Numbered from the stretch's first letter, positions 27,786-36,855 are shown. The stretch is 64,000 nucleotides of DNA from Bordetella parapertussis (GCA_945901125.1 CAMDKD010000013.1:1-64000), one strand, 5' to 3'. Notes: generated by a model from the letters alone, not told the origin. A program made the numbers and translations.

Positions 27786-27900
27786 ATATATATTGTCGCA
27801 CTAAACTTGCTAATATTAAGATCAAAATAAGAATTATCAGTAATCTTTTTCCCGTATACCTGACATGAGGGTGCGTGCAAAAGGCAATCTGCCCCGTATT
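27786..27900. other. AT-rich gap upstream of the M50/trpS pair
   Basis: 115 bases, clearly more AT-rich than the flanking genes (CATATATATTGTCG, GCTAATATTAAGATC). It probably carries the minus-strand promoter for the M50-trpS pair, but no convincing single -35/-10 pair stands out. Confidence 0.35.
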
Positions 27901-28536
27901 TTAGAGCCCTAAAAGGCTTATATCGCCGCCGCCGGGCCGAATCAGCAAGGGTTTTTCGCCTGTAGCCATAGGTGTTAAGTCAACCACGGTTGTGGCTTGC
28001 ATGGAGCAGGCACCGGCATCGATGACGGCGGCGAGCTGATGTTCGAAGCGCTCGCGTATGTCCTGGGCATCATTCAAGGGTTCGGTTTCGCCGGGCGGTA
28101 TCAAGGTGGTGGCCAGCAGCGGCGAGCCGTGCAGTTCCAGCAATTGCAGCAGACAGACGTGCTCTGGCACCCGCAGCCCTATGGTTTTTCGCTGCGGATG
28201 CGCCACCCGCCGCGGTACTTCTTTGGTCGCCTCTAATATGAAGGTGTAAGCGCCCGGCGTGGCGGCTTTGAGCAGCCTGAACTGGCGGTTGTCCACCTTG
28301 GCGTACAAAGCCAATTCGCTCAGGTCACGGCACAACAGCGTGAGGTGGTGCTTGTCGTCCACACCGCGAATGCGGCGCAACTGGTCAATCGCGGTTTTGT
28401 CGTCCAGGTGACAGACCAAGGCGTAACTGGAATCCGTGGGCACCGCCAGCACCCGGCCTTGGCTGAGCAAGGCCACGGCTTGTTTCAGCAAACGCGGTTG
28501 CGGGTTGTCAGGATGAACTTGCAGCCATTGGGCCAT
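27901..28536 (-). CDS. YciO/Sua5-family L-threonylcarbamoyladenylate synthase-like protein
   Basis: 211 residues, one YrdC-like domain: VLAVPTDSSYALVCHLDD, RIRGVDDKHHLTLLCRDLS, AYTFILEAT and GLRVPEH. It is the YciO branch (no SUA5 C-terminal domain). The family forms threonylcarbamoyl-AMP for tRNA t6A; YciO-type proteins may have a separate or weaker role. The conserved KR/SxN residues were not checked individually. Followed upstream by the PHP gene on the same strand. Confidence 0.88.
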   Translation of the reverse strand: MAQWLQVHPDNPQPRLLKQAVALLSQGRVLAVPTDSSYALVCHLDDKTAIDQLRRIRGVDDKHHLTLLCRDLSELALYAKVDNRQFRLLKAATPGAYTFILEATKEVPRRVAHPQRKTIGLRVPEHVCLLQLLELHGSPLLATTLIPPGETEPLNDAQDIRERFEHQLAAVIDAGACSMQATTVVDLTPMATGEKPLLIRPGGGDISLLGL

Positions 28537-28560
28537 GAAGCGTTGCGCGCAGCGGCGGGT

Positions 28561-29412
28561 TTATTGGATGCGGTCGGCCAGCAGTTCCCACACCGGTGTC
28601 AGGTCGCCGGGCAGCCAGGGCAAGGTACCCAGGTCGGTATGGCTTTCATCCGGGCTATGGAAATCACTGCCGCGCGAAGCAGCCAAATCAAACTCACGCG
28701 CCATGTCTGCGTATTCAATAGCCTCTTGCGCTGAATGGCTGCCGGTGACCACTTCGACAGCCTGGCCGCCGTGGTTTTTGAACTCGGTGAACAAAGCAAA
28801 TTCTTCGGTCGGTGTGAAGCCGTAGCGCGCCGGGTGAGCGATGACGGCCACCCCTTTGCATTCGCGTATCCAGCGGACAGCGTCGCCCAAAGAAGCCCAG
28901 CGGTGCGGCACAAAACCGGGTTTGCCTTCGGTGAGAAATCGCCGGAATACTTCGTGGGTGTCTTTGCAAACGCCGGTTTCCACCAAAAAGCGGGCGAAAT
29001 GGGTGCGGGAAATCAGGTCCGGGTTGCCGGCGTAGGTAAGTGCGCCCTCAAAACTCCCGTGTATGCCGACTTTGGCCAGCCCGGCGGCCATGTCTTTGGC
29101 GCGTTCGTGCCGACCGCCGCGAGTGCTTTGCAAACCGGCCAGCAGGCGCGGGTCATTGATATCAAAACCCAGACCAACGATATGCACGGTGTGACCGGCG
29201 AATGAAACAGAAATTTCGGTGCCGCTGAGGTAGCCCATGCCCAATGCCTTGGCGGCAGCGGCAGCGCGTAGCTGGCCGCCGATTTCATCATGGTCAGTCA
29301 AAGCCCATAACTCGACACCGTTGGCATGAGCGCGCGCAGCCAGCGCCTCGGGCGTGAGCGTGCCGTCGGAGACGACGGAGTGGCAATGCAGGTCGGCGTT
29401 GAGTATGTTCAC
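28561..29412 (-). CDS. PHP-domain phosphoesterase (RNase AM / YciV type)
   Basis: 283 residues. The PHP metal-site motifs DLHCHSVVSDG, ALTDHDEIGG, and later IAHPARYGF and GSDFHSPDE are all seen. YciV-type proteins are 5'-3' exoribonucleases and 3',5'-nucleotide bisphosphate phosphatases. It forms a string with the YciO gene (24-nt gap) and recJ (9-nt gap) on the minus strand. Confidence 0.9.
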   Translation of the reverse strand: MNILNADLHCHSVVSDGTLTPEALAARAHANGVELWALTDHDEIGGQLRAAAAAKALGMGYLSGTEISVSFAGHTVHIVGLGFDINDPRLLAGLQSTRGGRHERAKDMAAGLAKVGIHGSFEGALTYAGNPDLISRTHFARFLVETGVCKDTHEVFRRFLTEGKPGFVPHRWASLGDAVRWIRECKGVAVIAHPARYGFTPTEEFALFTEFKNHGGQAVEVVTGSHSAQEAIEYADMAREFDLAASRGSDFHSPDESHTDLGTLPWLPGDLTPVWELLADRIQ

Positions 29413-29421
29413 AAATGGATT

Positions 29422-31131
29422 CTAGGTGGTGCGCATGTTTTCCACATGCAGCTTGAGTTTGCGCTGGCCTTGCCAGTGATCGAGCACCAGCCGGTAGGCG
29501 AGTTCGGCGTAGGCCGGCAGCGGCTCTGTATGGCCGAACCAGATGCCGTCAATCGACTGCCCGTGCAGTTTGAGTTTGAGCGACAAGTGCTTTTCACCGA
29601 CGATGCGTTGGCTGATCACCTCTACCCTGTCGTGGAACAAAGGTGCGGCAAAGCCCTGGCCCCAAACCTGGTTTTGCAATTCAATCGCCACGTCTGGACG
29701 AAGGTCAGCGGCGGCCAGCGGCCCGTCTGTTTCCAGCGATTGCGCCAGCGTGGCTGCGTCCAGCCATTGCGCGGCAATGTGTTGAAACGCGGCTTCGAAG
29801 GTGGCCAGATCGTCTTCCAACAAAGTGCAACCGGCGGCCATGGCGTGGCCGCCGAAGCGCAGCAGCAAACCCGGATGCAGTTTGACCACTGCGTCCAATG
29901 CATCGCGCAAATGAAAACCGGGAATCGAGCGGCCCGAGCCTTTCAACACCGCTTGGCCTTCGGACTCGCTGGCGGCAAACACAAAGCAAGGCCGGTAATG
30001 CAAATCTTTCAAACGACCGGCGACGATGCCGACCACGCCTTCATGGAATTCCTCGTCATACACGCACAGCGCAGGCGGCGGTTCGTCTTCGCTGTCCATC
30101 AGCGATTCGGCAATCAGCAAAGCCTGCTCGCGCATGCCGGTTTCTAGCGTGCGGCGTTCGCGGTTGATGGCGTCGAGTTGCTGCGCGAGTTGCAAAGCCA
30201 GTGTGGCGTCGTCGGTGCGCAGGCATTCAATGCCCAGGCGCATGTCAGACAAACGACCGGCAGCGTTGATGCGGGGCCCGAGCGCAAAGCCCATGTCCTG
30301 GCTGATGGCTTGCGAGGCGTCACGTGCGGCAACTTGAAACAGCGCCGACATGCCCGCTGGCAACTGGCCGCGCCGCATGCGCAACAAGCCTTGCGCCACC
30401 AGTCGGCGGTTGTTTGCGTCCAGTTTCACCACGTCGGCCACTGTGCCCAAGGCCACCAGTGGCAGCAAACCATCCAGGCGCGGTTCGGTGTCTTTGTTGA
30501 ACACACCGCGCACTCGCAACTCAGCGCGCAAGGCCAACAACACGTAAAACATGACGCCGACACCGGCAATGCATTTACTCTCGAAAGAGCAGCCCGGCTG
30601 GTTCGGGTTGACCAACGCATCGGCGGCGGGAATCGCAGGCCCGGGCAAATGGTGGTCGGTCACCAGCACTTGCAAACCCAGTCGCTGCGCCTCGGCCACG
30701 CCTTCTACGCTGGCAATGCCGTTGTCCACCGTGATCAAGACTTGCGCTCCGCTGGCATGCACGCGCTGCGAAATAGACGGCGTGAGGCCGTAGCCGTCGA
30801 CCACGCGGTCGGGCACGATGAAATCCACATGCTGCGCGCCCAACAGCCTGAGGCCGCGCAAAGCCACGGCGCAAGCCGTCGCGCCGTCGCAGTCGTAATC
30901 AGCGACGATACACATCTTGAGTTGCTGTGCTGTTGCATCAGCCAGCAAGTGCGCTGCGTCAGCCATGCCTTTCATGCCAACGGGCGGCAGCAATTGCGAC
31001 AACGAGATATCCAACTCTTTGGCATCGCCAACACCGCGCCCGGCGTACAAACGCGCCAGCAGCGGATGCACCCCGGCTTGTTCAAGCGCCCAGGCGGCGC
31101 GCGGCGGCACATCGCGGGTGATGAATTTCAT
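29422..31131 (-). CDS. recJ: single-stranded-DNA exonuclease RecJ
   Basis: 569 residues. Motifs of the DHH superfamily: IVADYDCDGATACAVALRGL, VITVDNGIAS, VTDHHLPGPAIPAADALVNP, and GGHAMAAGCTL of DHHA1. RecJ is a 5'-3' exonuclease in recombination and mismatch repair. The start MKFITRDVPPRAAW at 31131 overlaps the upstream gene by 4 nt; the longer open frame is rejected. Confidence 0.95.
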   Translation of the reverse strand: MKFITRDVPPRAAWALEQAGVHPLLARLYAGRGVGDAKELDISLSQLLPPVGMKGMADAAHLLADATAQQLKMCIVADYDCDGATACAVALRGLRLLGAQHVDFIVPDRVVDGYGLTPSISQRVHASGAQVLITVDNGIASVEGVAEAQRLGLQVLVTDHHLPGPAIPAADALVNPNQPGCSFESKCIAGVGVMFYVLLALRAELRVRGVFNKDTEPRLDGLLPLVALGTVADVVKLDANNRRLVAQGLLRMRRGQLPAGMSALFQVAARDASQAISQDMGFALGPRINAAGRLSDMRLGIECLRTDDATLALQLAQQLDAINRERRTLETGMREQALLIAESLMDSEDEPPPALCVYDEEFHEGVVGIVAGRLKDLHYRPCFVFAASESEGQAVLKGSGRSIPGFHLRDALDAVVKLHPGLLLRFGGHAMAAGCTLLEDDLATFEAAFQHIAAQWLDAATLAQSLETDGPLAAADLRPDVAIELQNQVWGQGFAAPLFHDRVEVISQRIVGEKHLSLKLKLHGQSIDGIWFGHTEPLPAYAELAYRLVLDHWQGQRKLKLHVENMRTT

Positions 31132-32090
31132 GACAGCAACCCGGTCAACGAGGGTTGGAAGAACCGTTGTTTCAATGTTTGCAACCAGTTGCTTTTTCCT
31201 GCTTGCAATTGCAAACAACGTTGCGGTCCGCACAAGATAAGCGCATGGCCTTGTTGCAAAGCGGGCAGCATGGTGTCTTCTGCCAGCTTGACCCAGATCT
31301 CCGCCCATGCGATCGGGTCATTGGACAGAAAACTCTCGCGCAATTCGGTGTGCAGTGTCACGCCCGTGTGTGTGTGTGCCGGCAGGTCGCCGCTGCCGCT
31401 GAGCCAAAAAGAGTTGACAGGTATGTCGCGTCGCGTGTTCAGCGTGTGGGTATAGAACAGCATTTGCATTTCATTTTGCAAGCGCCGCAGCAAGCGTTGC
31501 GCCGGGCTTTGGGTGGCCACCGGGTCGAGTTCTGCCAAAGCATGTGCGCCATGTTGCAACACATGGTCTAGCGACATACAGGGCAATGATTTGAAAACGC
31601 TTGAATGCGCCAGAAAACGCCCGGGCGAAAACGCCAGCAAATGGATACCGTCTTCTTCAAAATACGGTCGCATGGCTTGCAGAAAGCCGTCTGATTCCAC
31701 ATCGCTGAGCGTACCCGGCAGGGAAACAGGTATCTGGCCTTGGCTGAATTGCGCATGCACCAGGTCGATGAAGGCCCAGCCGTGATCCGGCGGACACCTC
31801 AGTTGCCATTGCTGCGCGGCGTGCGCGGCAAACGGCAGCAAGTGCGTGCTTTGCGGCCAGTTGGCGGCGCGGGCGTAGGCCCATTCGTGGCTGCTGCAAG
31901 CGCTGTCAGTCGGCAGGCCTGTCAATACTTGCAGCTCGGCATGCGCCAGTTGCTGCAATACCGTGTGGTGTTCCAGTGCGCGCAAAGCTTGTTGCCAGGG
32001 CCGTGCGCTGTGCGCGTCTGCGGTCTGCGAGGCATCCGGCCACAAGGCGCAGGCGAACAGGTTCACCGGTATGAAATCTGAGGTTGGCAT
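31128..32090 (-). CDS. RpfE-like conserved protein upstream of recJ
   Basis: 320 residues, no signal peptide or membrane segment. Segments such as VNSFWLSGSGDLP, EVESDGFLQ-like and HEWAYARAANWP recall beta/gammaproteobacterial proteins annotated as RpfE-type regulatory or phosphoglycerate-mutase-like and found next to recJ; the name comes from the Xanthomonas rpf cluster. No biochemical role is established that I can state. The start MPTSDFIPVN at 32090 avoids overlap with the divergent lolC start. Coupled to recJ by an ATGA overlap. Confidence 0.7.
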   Translation of the reverse strand: MPTSDFIPVNLFACALWPDASQTADAHSARPWQQALRALEHHTVLQQLAHAELQVLTGLPTDSACSSHEWAYARAANWPQSTHLLPFAAHAAQQWQLRCPPDHGWAFIDLVHAQFSQGQIPVSLPGTLSDVESDGFLQAMRPYFEEDGIHLLAFSPGRFLAHSSVFKSLPCMSLDHVLQHGAHALAELDPVATQSPAQRLLRRLQNEMQMLFYTHTLNTRRDIPVNSFWLSGSGDLPAHTHTGVTLHTELRESFLSNDPIAWAEIWVKLAEDTMLPALQQGHALILCGPQRCLQLQAGKSNWLQTLKQRFFQPSLTGLLS

Positions 32091-32124
32091 GCAGGGATTG
32101 TGCAAGATGCCACAATCTCCACCA

Positions 32125-33390
32125 ATGACAGATTCCAAATTGCCTTATGAAATATTGATTGGTTGGCGCTATACCCGCGCCGGCCGGGCCGCCCGTCGCA
32201 ACCGCTTCATCTCTTTTATTTCCTCTGTCTCCATGCTGGGTATTGCTCTGGGTGTGGCGGCGCTCATCATTGTGCTGAGCGTGATGAACGGTTTTCAAAA
32301 GGAAGTGCGCGACCGCATGCTCGGCGTGTTGTCGCACATTGAAGTGTTGGCCTATACCAGCGCTTCGCTGGACAACGCCGCCGTTTTACAACAGCAGTTG
32401 CAGCAACACCCGCAGGTCATTGCGAGTGCGCCGTTTGTGCTGTCGCAGGTATTGATGGCCCAGGGCGAGGACATGCGCGGCGCTTTGGTGCGCGGCATAG
32501 ACCCGGCGCAGGAAGCCGCTGTCACTGACGTGGTGGCTGCCATGGACCCCGGGGTGCTGGCGCAACTCACGCCCGGCGGTTTCGGCGTGGTGCTGGGCTC
32601 GGAGTTGGCGCGCAACCTCGGCGTCAAGGCCGGCGACCGCGTAACGCTGGTCGCGCCCGGCGGGCAGGTCACCCCGGCGGGCGTGGTGCCGCGTTTGAAA
32701 CAATTGCATGTGGTCGGCCTGCTCGACACCGGCCATTTCGAATACGACGCCAGTTTGGCCATGCTGCACATCAGCGACGCCGAACGTATTTTCCGGCTCG
32801 AAGGACCCAACGGCATACGCGTGAAATTGAAAGACGCGCAGCGCGCCCGCGAAGTCGCCGCCGAACTCACGCCTTTGCTCAGTGGCGATGTGCTGGTGCG
32901 CGATTGGACCCGCGCCAACCGCACCTGGTTCACCGCTGTGCAAATTGAAAAACGCATGATGTTCATCATCCTCACTTTGATCGTCGCGGTGGCGGCGTTC
33001 AACCTGGTCAGCACGCTGGTGATGACCGTCACCGACAAGCGCGCTGATATCGCTATCTTGCGAACGCTAGGCGCCAGCCCGGCCAGCATCATGGGCATAT
33101 TCGTGGTGCAAGGCGCGTTGGTCGGGGTCATAGGCACTTTGTCCGGATTGCTGCTCGGCTTGCTGGTGGCTTTCAACATAGGCAGCATCGTGCCGGCCAT
33201 TGAACGCGCATTGGGTGCCAGCTTTTTGCCGCGCGATGTCTACCTGATCAGCCGCATGCCCAGCGATCCGCAATGGGCAGATATCGGGCCGGTGGTCATC
33301 ATCGCGCTGGTGCTGGCACTGGCCGCAACGCTTTACCCGAGTTGGCGCGCCAGCCGCATCGACCCGGCGGAGGCATTGCGCCATGAGTAA
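32125..33390 (+). CDS. lolC: lipoprotein-releasing ABC permease LolC/E
   Basis: 421 residues, MacB-like topology: one N-terminal membrane helix (ISFISSVSMLGIALGVAALIIVLSV), a large periplasmic domain, three C-terminal helices. RFISFISSVSMLGIALGV and the DPAEALRHE end are LolCE hallmarks. It extracts outer-membrane lipoproteins for LolA. Only one permease gene is present, so a homodimeric LolF-like or single LolC/E arrangement is possible. It overlaps lolD by 8 nt. Confidence 0.93.
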   Translation: MTDSKLPYEILIGWRYTRAGRAARRNRFISFISSVSMLGIALGVAALIIVLSVMNGFQKEVRDRMLGVLSHIEVLAYTSASLDNAAVLQQQLQQHPQVIASAPFVLSQVLMAQGEDMRGALVRGIDPAQEAAVTDVVAAMDPGVLAQLTPGGFGVVLGSELARNLGVKAGDRVTLVAPGGQVTPAGVVPRLKQLHVVGLLDTGHFEYDASLAMLHISDAERIFRLEGPNGIRVKLKDAQRAREVAAELTPLLSGDVLVRDWTRANRTWFTAVQIEKRMMFIILTLIVAVAAFNLVSTLVMTVTDKRADIAILRTLGASPASIMGIFVVQGALVGVIGTLSGLLLGLLVAFNIGSIVPAIERALGASFLPRDVYLISRMPSDPQWADIGPVVIIALVLALAATLYPSWRASRIDPAEALRHE

Positions 33391-34060
33391 AGCGGTGTTG
33401 CAGGCGCAGGGACTGGGGCGGCGTTTCCATGAAGGCGACTTAGACGTCACTGTGTTAAAGAATGTGGATTTACACATAGATGCCGGTGAAACCCTGGCCG
33501 TGGTCGGTGCCTCCGGTTCAGGCAAAAGCACTTTGCTGCATTTGCTAGGCGGCCTGGACACGCCGACCACCGGCAGCGTGCATTTGCTGGGCCGGGCATT
33601 GGCCGGGTTAGACCCGACCGCCCTTGGGCGTTTACGTAACCAACACCTGGGTTTTATTTACCAGTTTCACCATTTGCTGCCCGAGTTCAATGCGCTGGAC
33701 AATGTCGCCATGCCTTTGTGGATACGCCGTATGCCGCGTGCCGAGGCGGCAGCGCGGGCGCAGGCCATGCTGCAAGCCGTGGGCCTGGGTGAACGGATCA
33801 AGCACACGCCGTCCGAGTTATCCGGCGGAGAACGCCAGCGGGTGGCGATTGCGCGAGCGCTAGTGACGAAGCCCGATTGCGTGTTAGCCGATGAGCCCAC
33901 CGGTAACCTGGACCGCAGCACGGCAGACAGTGTGTTCGGCTTGATGCTGCAACTGGCCCGCCAGCAGGGCACGGCCTTTGTGGTGGTCACGCATGATGAA
34001 ACCTTGGCCGCGCAATGCGACCGGCAAATGCGCCTGGTCAACGGGCAGTTGCAGACCTGA
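33383..34060 (+). CDS. lolD: lipoprotein-releasing ABC ATPase LolD
   Basis: 225 residues. Walker A GASGSGKST, FIYQFHHLLPEFNALDNVAMP (the LolD Q-loop and coupling segment), signature LSGGERQRVAIARAL and Walker B CVLADEPTGNLD. It drives the LolC/E permease. It is convergent with the DUF799 lipoprotein gene, stops 1 nt apart. Confidence 0.95.
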   Translation: MSKAVLQAQGLGRRFHEGDLDVTVLKNVDLHIDAGETLAVVGASGSGKSTLLHLLGGLDTPTTGSVHLLGRALAGLDPTALGRLRNQHLGFIYQFHHLLPEFNALDNVAMPLWIRRMPRAEAAARAQAMLQAVGLGERIKHTPSELSGGERQRVAIARALVTKPDCVLADEPTGNLDRSTADSVFGLMLQLARQQGTAFVVVTHDETLAAQCDRQMRLVNGQLQT

Positions 34061-34061
34061 T

Positions 34062-34715
34062 TCAGTCTTTGCCGAAATTGGGTGAGCGCGGTCCGTACAA
34101 GATACCGCCGGTATGCGGTGACAACAAGCGTGCGCTGGCCAGCTTTGCGACCTGGTGACCGGGATTGCCTATGTTGCTGGCCAACTGGTGTATGACCGAG
34201 TTGATCAACACACCGGCCAGTCCGTTGTTGTTGTCGCGGCCTTCGGCATCCGATGCACTGGCTTGCCCTTTCCACAACAAGGTGCCGGTGCGGGCGTCTA
34301 CCAGCCTGGCTTTGGCGCTCACCACGGTCTGGCTGTCTATCACCACATAACTGCTGCCGAATTTCTCCACCGTGATGTAGAGCACCGCATCTGTCCCAAA
34401 AATGCTTTGCAGTTTTGAGAGTGGCGCATCATGGATGTCATCGGCCAACTGCAAGCCGTTTTCTTTGAAGGTCGCATCCACCATGGCCACCGGAAACACG
34501 TAGTAACCGGCCTCAGACAGCGGGCGCGTGACGGTGGAGAAAAAAGTCAGGCTGCCGCGAATATCGGGCGACAGATTGACCGGTGGCAACACAAGAATGG
34601 ACTTAGGTTTGCTGTTTCTGAAATCGCTTTGGTCGGGCTTGGCTGAAGGCGTGCTGCAAGCGCTTAGCAACAACATGCACACAGCGCTTAAAGCTAAGGT
34701 GATACGCAGAGTCAT
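34062..34715 (-). CDS. DUF799 lipoprotein (GNA1162 family)
   Basis: 217 residues. Lipobox LLSAC with Cys20. The mature part resembles the DUF799/GNA1162 family: SILVLPPVNLSPDIRGSLTF, GADAVLYITVEKFGSSYVV-like strands and SARLLSPHTGGILYGPRSP. It is the third gene of a lipoprotein operon; the preceding stop and this start are 3 nt apart. The trio is conserved in Neisseria and other betaproteobacteria, with structural likeness to TolB/CsgG-type secretion components. Confidence 0.9.
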   Translation of the reverse strand: MTLRITLALSAVCMLLLSACSTPSAKPDQSDFRNSKPKSILVLPPVNLSPDIRGSLTFFSTVTRPLSEAGYYVFPVAMVDATFKENGLQLADDIHDAPLSKLQSIFGTDAVLYITVEKFGSSYVVIDSQTVVSAKARLVDARTGTLLWKGQASASDAEGRDNNNGLAGVLINSVIHQLASNIGNPGHQVAKLASARLLSPHTGGILYGPRSPNFGKD

Positions 34716-34718
34716 GTT

Positions 34719-35072
34719 TTATTTCTGCCTGAGTTTGCCCAGCACCAAGTCCATGTAGACCGTGGATTCAGGGAATTGTTTTTTTTCTGCTTCAAACGCC
34801 ATGACCGCCTTGTCCGCCTGGCCGGTCTGGAAATACAAATAACCCATGTGCGCTTGAAAACCCGGCGGCAAGGCCTTGCCTTTGGAGGCGGCTTTTTGCT
34901 GTTCTTCCTCTAGCTTTTGCAATTGCTTGTCCGGCGATGTATTGCCAGACTCGATTTGAAAACCGTCGTAAATCTGTTCCTGGTAGCCGCCCCAGTGGTA
35001 GAGCGAATGGTCTTGGCTGGCGCAGGCCATCAACAGCAGACACAGCGCAGACAGGGACGCATAGCGTGTCAT
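34719..35072 (-). CDS. DUF4810 lipoprotein
   Basis: 117 residues. Lipobox LLMAC, Cys17. The mature sequence has LYHWGGYQEQIYDGF and a TPR-like half (MGYLYFQTGQADKAVMAFEAEKKQFPES), characteristic of DUF4810. The start at 35072 gives a compact signal peptide; 35087 is an alternative. It overlaps the CsgG-like gene by 4 nt. Confidence 0.87.
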   Translation of the reverse strand: MTRYASLSALCLLLMACASQDHSLYHWGGYQEQIYDGFQIESGNTSPDKQLQKLEEEQQKAASKGKALPPGFQAHMGYLYFQTGQADKAVMAFEAEKKQFPESTVYMDLVLGKLRQK

Positions 35073-35743
35073 GAACCCGGTTTCCATTGGCCTTGGTCAA
35101 CGCCTTTGACCAGCTTTTGCACGCTTTCGCGGATGGCCAAGTCCAGCACTTTGCCGTTCAGCGTGGCGTCATAACTGGCGGTGCCGCCGAATCCTATGAC
35201 CTCGCGGTTGGACAAAGCGTATTCACCCGCGCCTTGCACCGAGTACATGACTTCAGACGTGGTGGTGTTGACCACATTCAGGGTGACCTTGGCGTAGGCA
35301 ACCTGGGTTTTGCCGCGCCCCAGCAAACCGAACAACTGTTGGTCGCCGACTTCCTTGCGACCGAACTCGGTCACGTCACCAACGATCAAAAACTCGGCGC
35401 TCTTGAGGGCCTGGTTTTTGCCGTCTATGTTTTTCTCGAATTGGGCTTCGCCGAGGTTGTCGCGTTCCATCACAGCAAAACGGTTGGCCTGCTGCAAGTG
35501 GCCGATGAGTATGGTTTTGGCCTGGTTGCCTAGCCGGTCTATGCCGTCAGAAAACAAGCCGCGCAAAAAAGCCGAGCGGTTTTCAAACTTGCCGACCGCC
35601 AGCGCATAGCGCGGACCGTTGTAAACACTGTTGGCTGATTCCACTTTGGGTGTGGCCAGCACCTGCGAGGTTTCGGTGGCGCAGCCGCTGAGCAAAGCGG
35701 CGATTGTGATGGCAAGACTTAAGCCTACAAAAGCAAATTTCAT
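35069..35743 (-). CDS. CsgG-like outer-membrane lipoprotein
   Basis: 224 residues. Lipobox LLSGC with Cys21, then a CsgG-family core: ALAVGKFENRSAF, LIGHLQQANRFAVMERDNLGE, ALKSAEFLIVGDVTEFG and VNTTTSEVMYSVQGAGEYA. No csgA/B/E/F is present, so this is not a curli system; it is the first gene of the CsgG-DUF4810-DUF799 lipoprotein trio of unknown export or envelope function. Confidence 0.9.
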   Translation of the reverse strand: MKFAFVGLSLAITIAALLSGCATETSQVLATPKVESANSVYNGPRYALAVGKFENRSAFLRGLFSDGIDRLGNQAKTILIGHLQQANRFAVMERDNLGEAQFEKNIDGKNQALKSAEFLIVGDVTEFGRKEVGDQQLFGLLGRGKTQVAYAKVTLNVVNTTTSEVMYSVQGAGEYALSNREVIGFGGTASYDATLNGKVLDLAIRESVQKLVKGVDQGQWKPGS

Positions 35744-35857
35744 GAAAGAAGTCCTTGGGTATTGACGCTTCAACCATCTTAGTCTGCTCTCAGGTCAATG
35801 TGAAGACGCAAACCTGGTGCGAGCCGCGATGTGCTTTGTATTCGCCACAATCTCCCT

Positions 35858-36661
35858 ATGAACTGGATAGACAGCCATTCCCATTTGGACGCGCCGGAGT
35901 TTGCCGCCGACCGCGACGCGGTGCGCGCTGCTGCACGCGCGGCCGGTGTAACAAGCTGTGTGATTCCAGCGGTTGAGGCGAGTAACTTTGACACGGTCCG
36001 CTTGCTGGCACATCAATACGGAGACTTCTATGCCTTGGGCATACACCCTATGTACACGCCGCAAGCGGCTGAGGCCGACTTGCTGACACTGGACGCGCAA
36101 TTGCAACAGCACCGCAGCGACCCGCGTTTGGTGGCGGTCGGTGAAATCGGCATCGATGGATTTGTGCCGGGCTTGGACATGGCGCGCCAGCAAATGTTTT
36201 ACAAAGCACAACTCAAACTGGCGCAACAACATGATTTGCCCGTCATTTTGCATGTGCGCCGCAGCGCCGATTTGTTGCTGCAAGGTTTGCGGCAAACGTC
36301 GGTCAAGGGCGGCATCGCGCATGCGTTCAACGGCAGTTTGCAGCAGGCGCAGATGTTTGTTGACTTGGGATTCAAGCTGGGTTTTGGCGGTGCCTTGACC
36401 TATGAGCGGGCTTTGCAGTTGCGCCGCTTGGCGACTGTGTTGCCGCTGGACGCGCTGGTGCTGGAAACCGATTCGCCCGACATACCGCCGCATTGGTTGT
36501 ATGTGACCGCGCAGCAGCGCGAGGCCGGCGTGGCGCAGGGCCGCAATACGCCGGATCAGGTGCCGCGCATCGCGCAGCTGCTGGCGGATTTGCGTGGTGT
36601 GTCGGTGGGGGAAGTGCGGGAGGTGACGACGACGAATGTAAAAAGGGTGTTGGGTTTGTGA
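35858..36661 (+). CDS. tatD: TatD-family metal-dependent deoxyribonuclease
   Basis: 267 residues. HSHLDAPEF gives the metal-binding HxH; GEIGIDGF, ILHVRRSADLLL, HAFNGSLQQAQ and ETDSPDIPPHWL follow in family order. TatD enzymes are 3'-5' exonucleases/AP endonucleases. The start at 35858 gives MNWIDSHSHLD. Divergent from the lipoprotein operon. Confidence 0.94.
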   Translation: MNWIDSHSHLDAPEFAADRDAVRAAARAAGVTSCVIPAVEASNFDTVRLLAHQYGDFYALGIHPMYTPQAAEADLLTLDAQLQQHRSDPRLVAVGEIGIDGFVPGLDMARQQMFYKAQLKLAQQHDLPVILHVRRSADLLLQGLRQTSVKGGIAHAFNGSLQQAQMFVDLGFKLGFGGALTYERALQLRRLATVLPLDALVLETDSPDIPPHWLYVTAQQREAGVAQGRNTPDQVPRIAQLLADLRGVSVGEVREVTTTNVKRVLGL

Positions 36662-36718
36662 TTGGAACCCGGCATGTTCAATGCCTCGGTCGATTTTCGT
36701 GCAGTATTTAAATTTTGA

Positions 36719-36809
36719 TCGTTAAATCACTCATTGAATATATAAAGTAAGATTTAACGAGCAAAATAACCGCCAGCCTTGTTATTTGGCTAAAATGCGC
36801 GTTAAATCA
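36719..36809 (+). promoter_or_regulatory. operator-like repeats upstream of hipB1
   Basis: TCGTTAAATC at 36719-36728 and its exact reverse complement GATTTAACGA at 36751-36760 form a 10-bp inverted repeat, with arm centres 32 bases apart (about three helical turns). CGTTAAATCA at 36720-36729 recurs directly at 36800-36809. A second inverted repeat AAATAAC/GTTATTT (36764-36770, 36781-36787) lies between. The region is AT-rich and ends just before the XRE regulator, which is the arrangement of a HipB autoregulatory operator. Confidence 0.6.
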
Positions 36810-36855
36810 ATCCATAACAAAATAATCCGCTATTTATCAAACATAAAGATCCATC

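Noticed and set aside
31366..31380. Short GT repeat tract
   Set aside because: It lies inside the RpfE-like gene and is too short to call a phase-variable tract.
30178..31455. A 425-codon open frame on the plus strand
   Set aside because: Antisense to recJ and the RpfE-like gene; no domain and His/Gln-rich shadow composition.
32125..34060. lolCD read as a MacB-type drug or macrolide exporter
   Set aside because: RFISFISSVSMLGIALGV and the DPAEALRHE end, with the separate LolD ATPase, match the lipoprotein-release family better.
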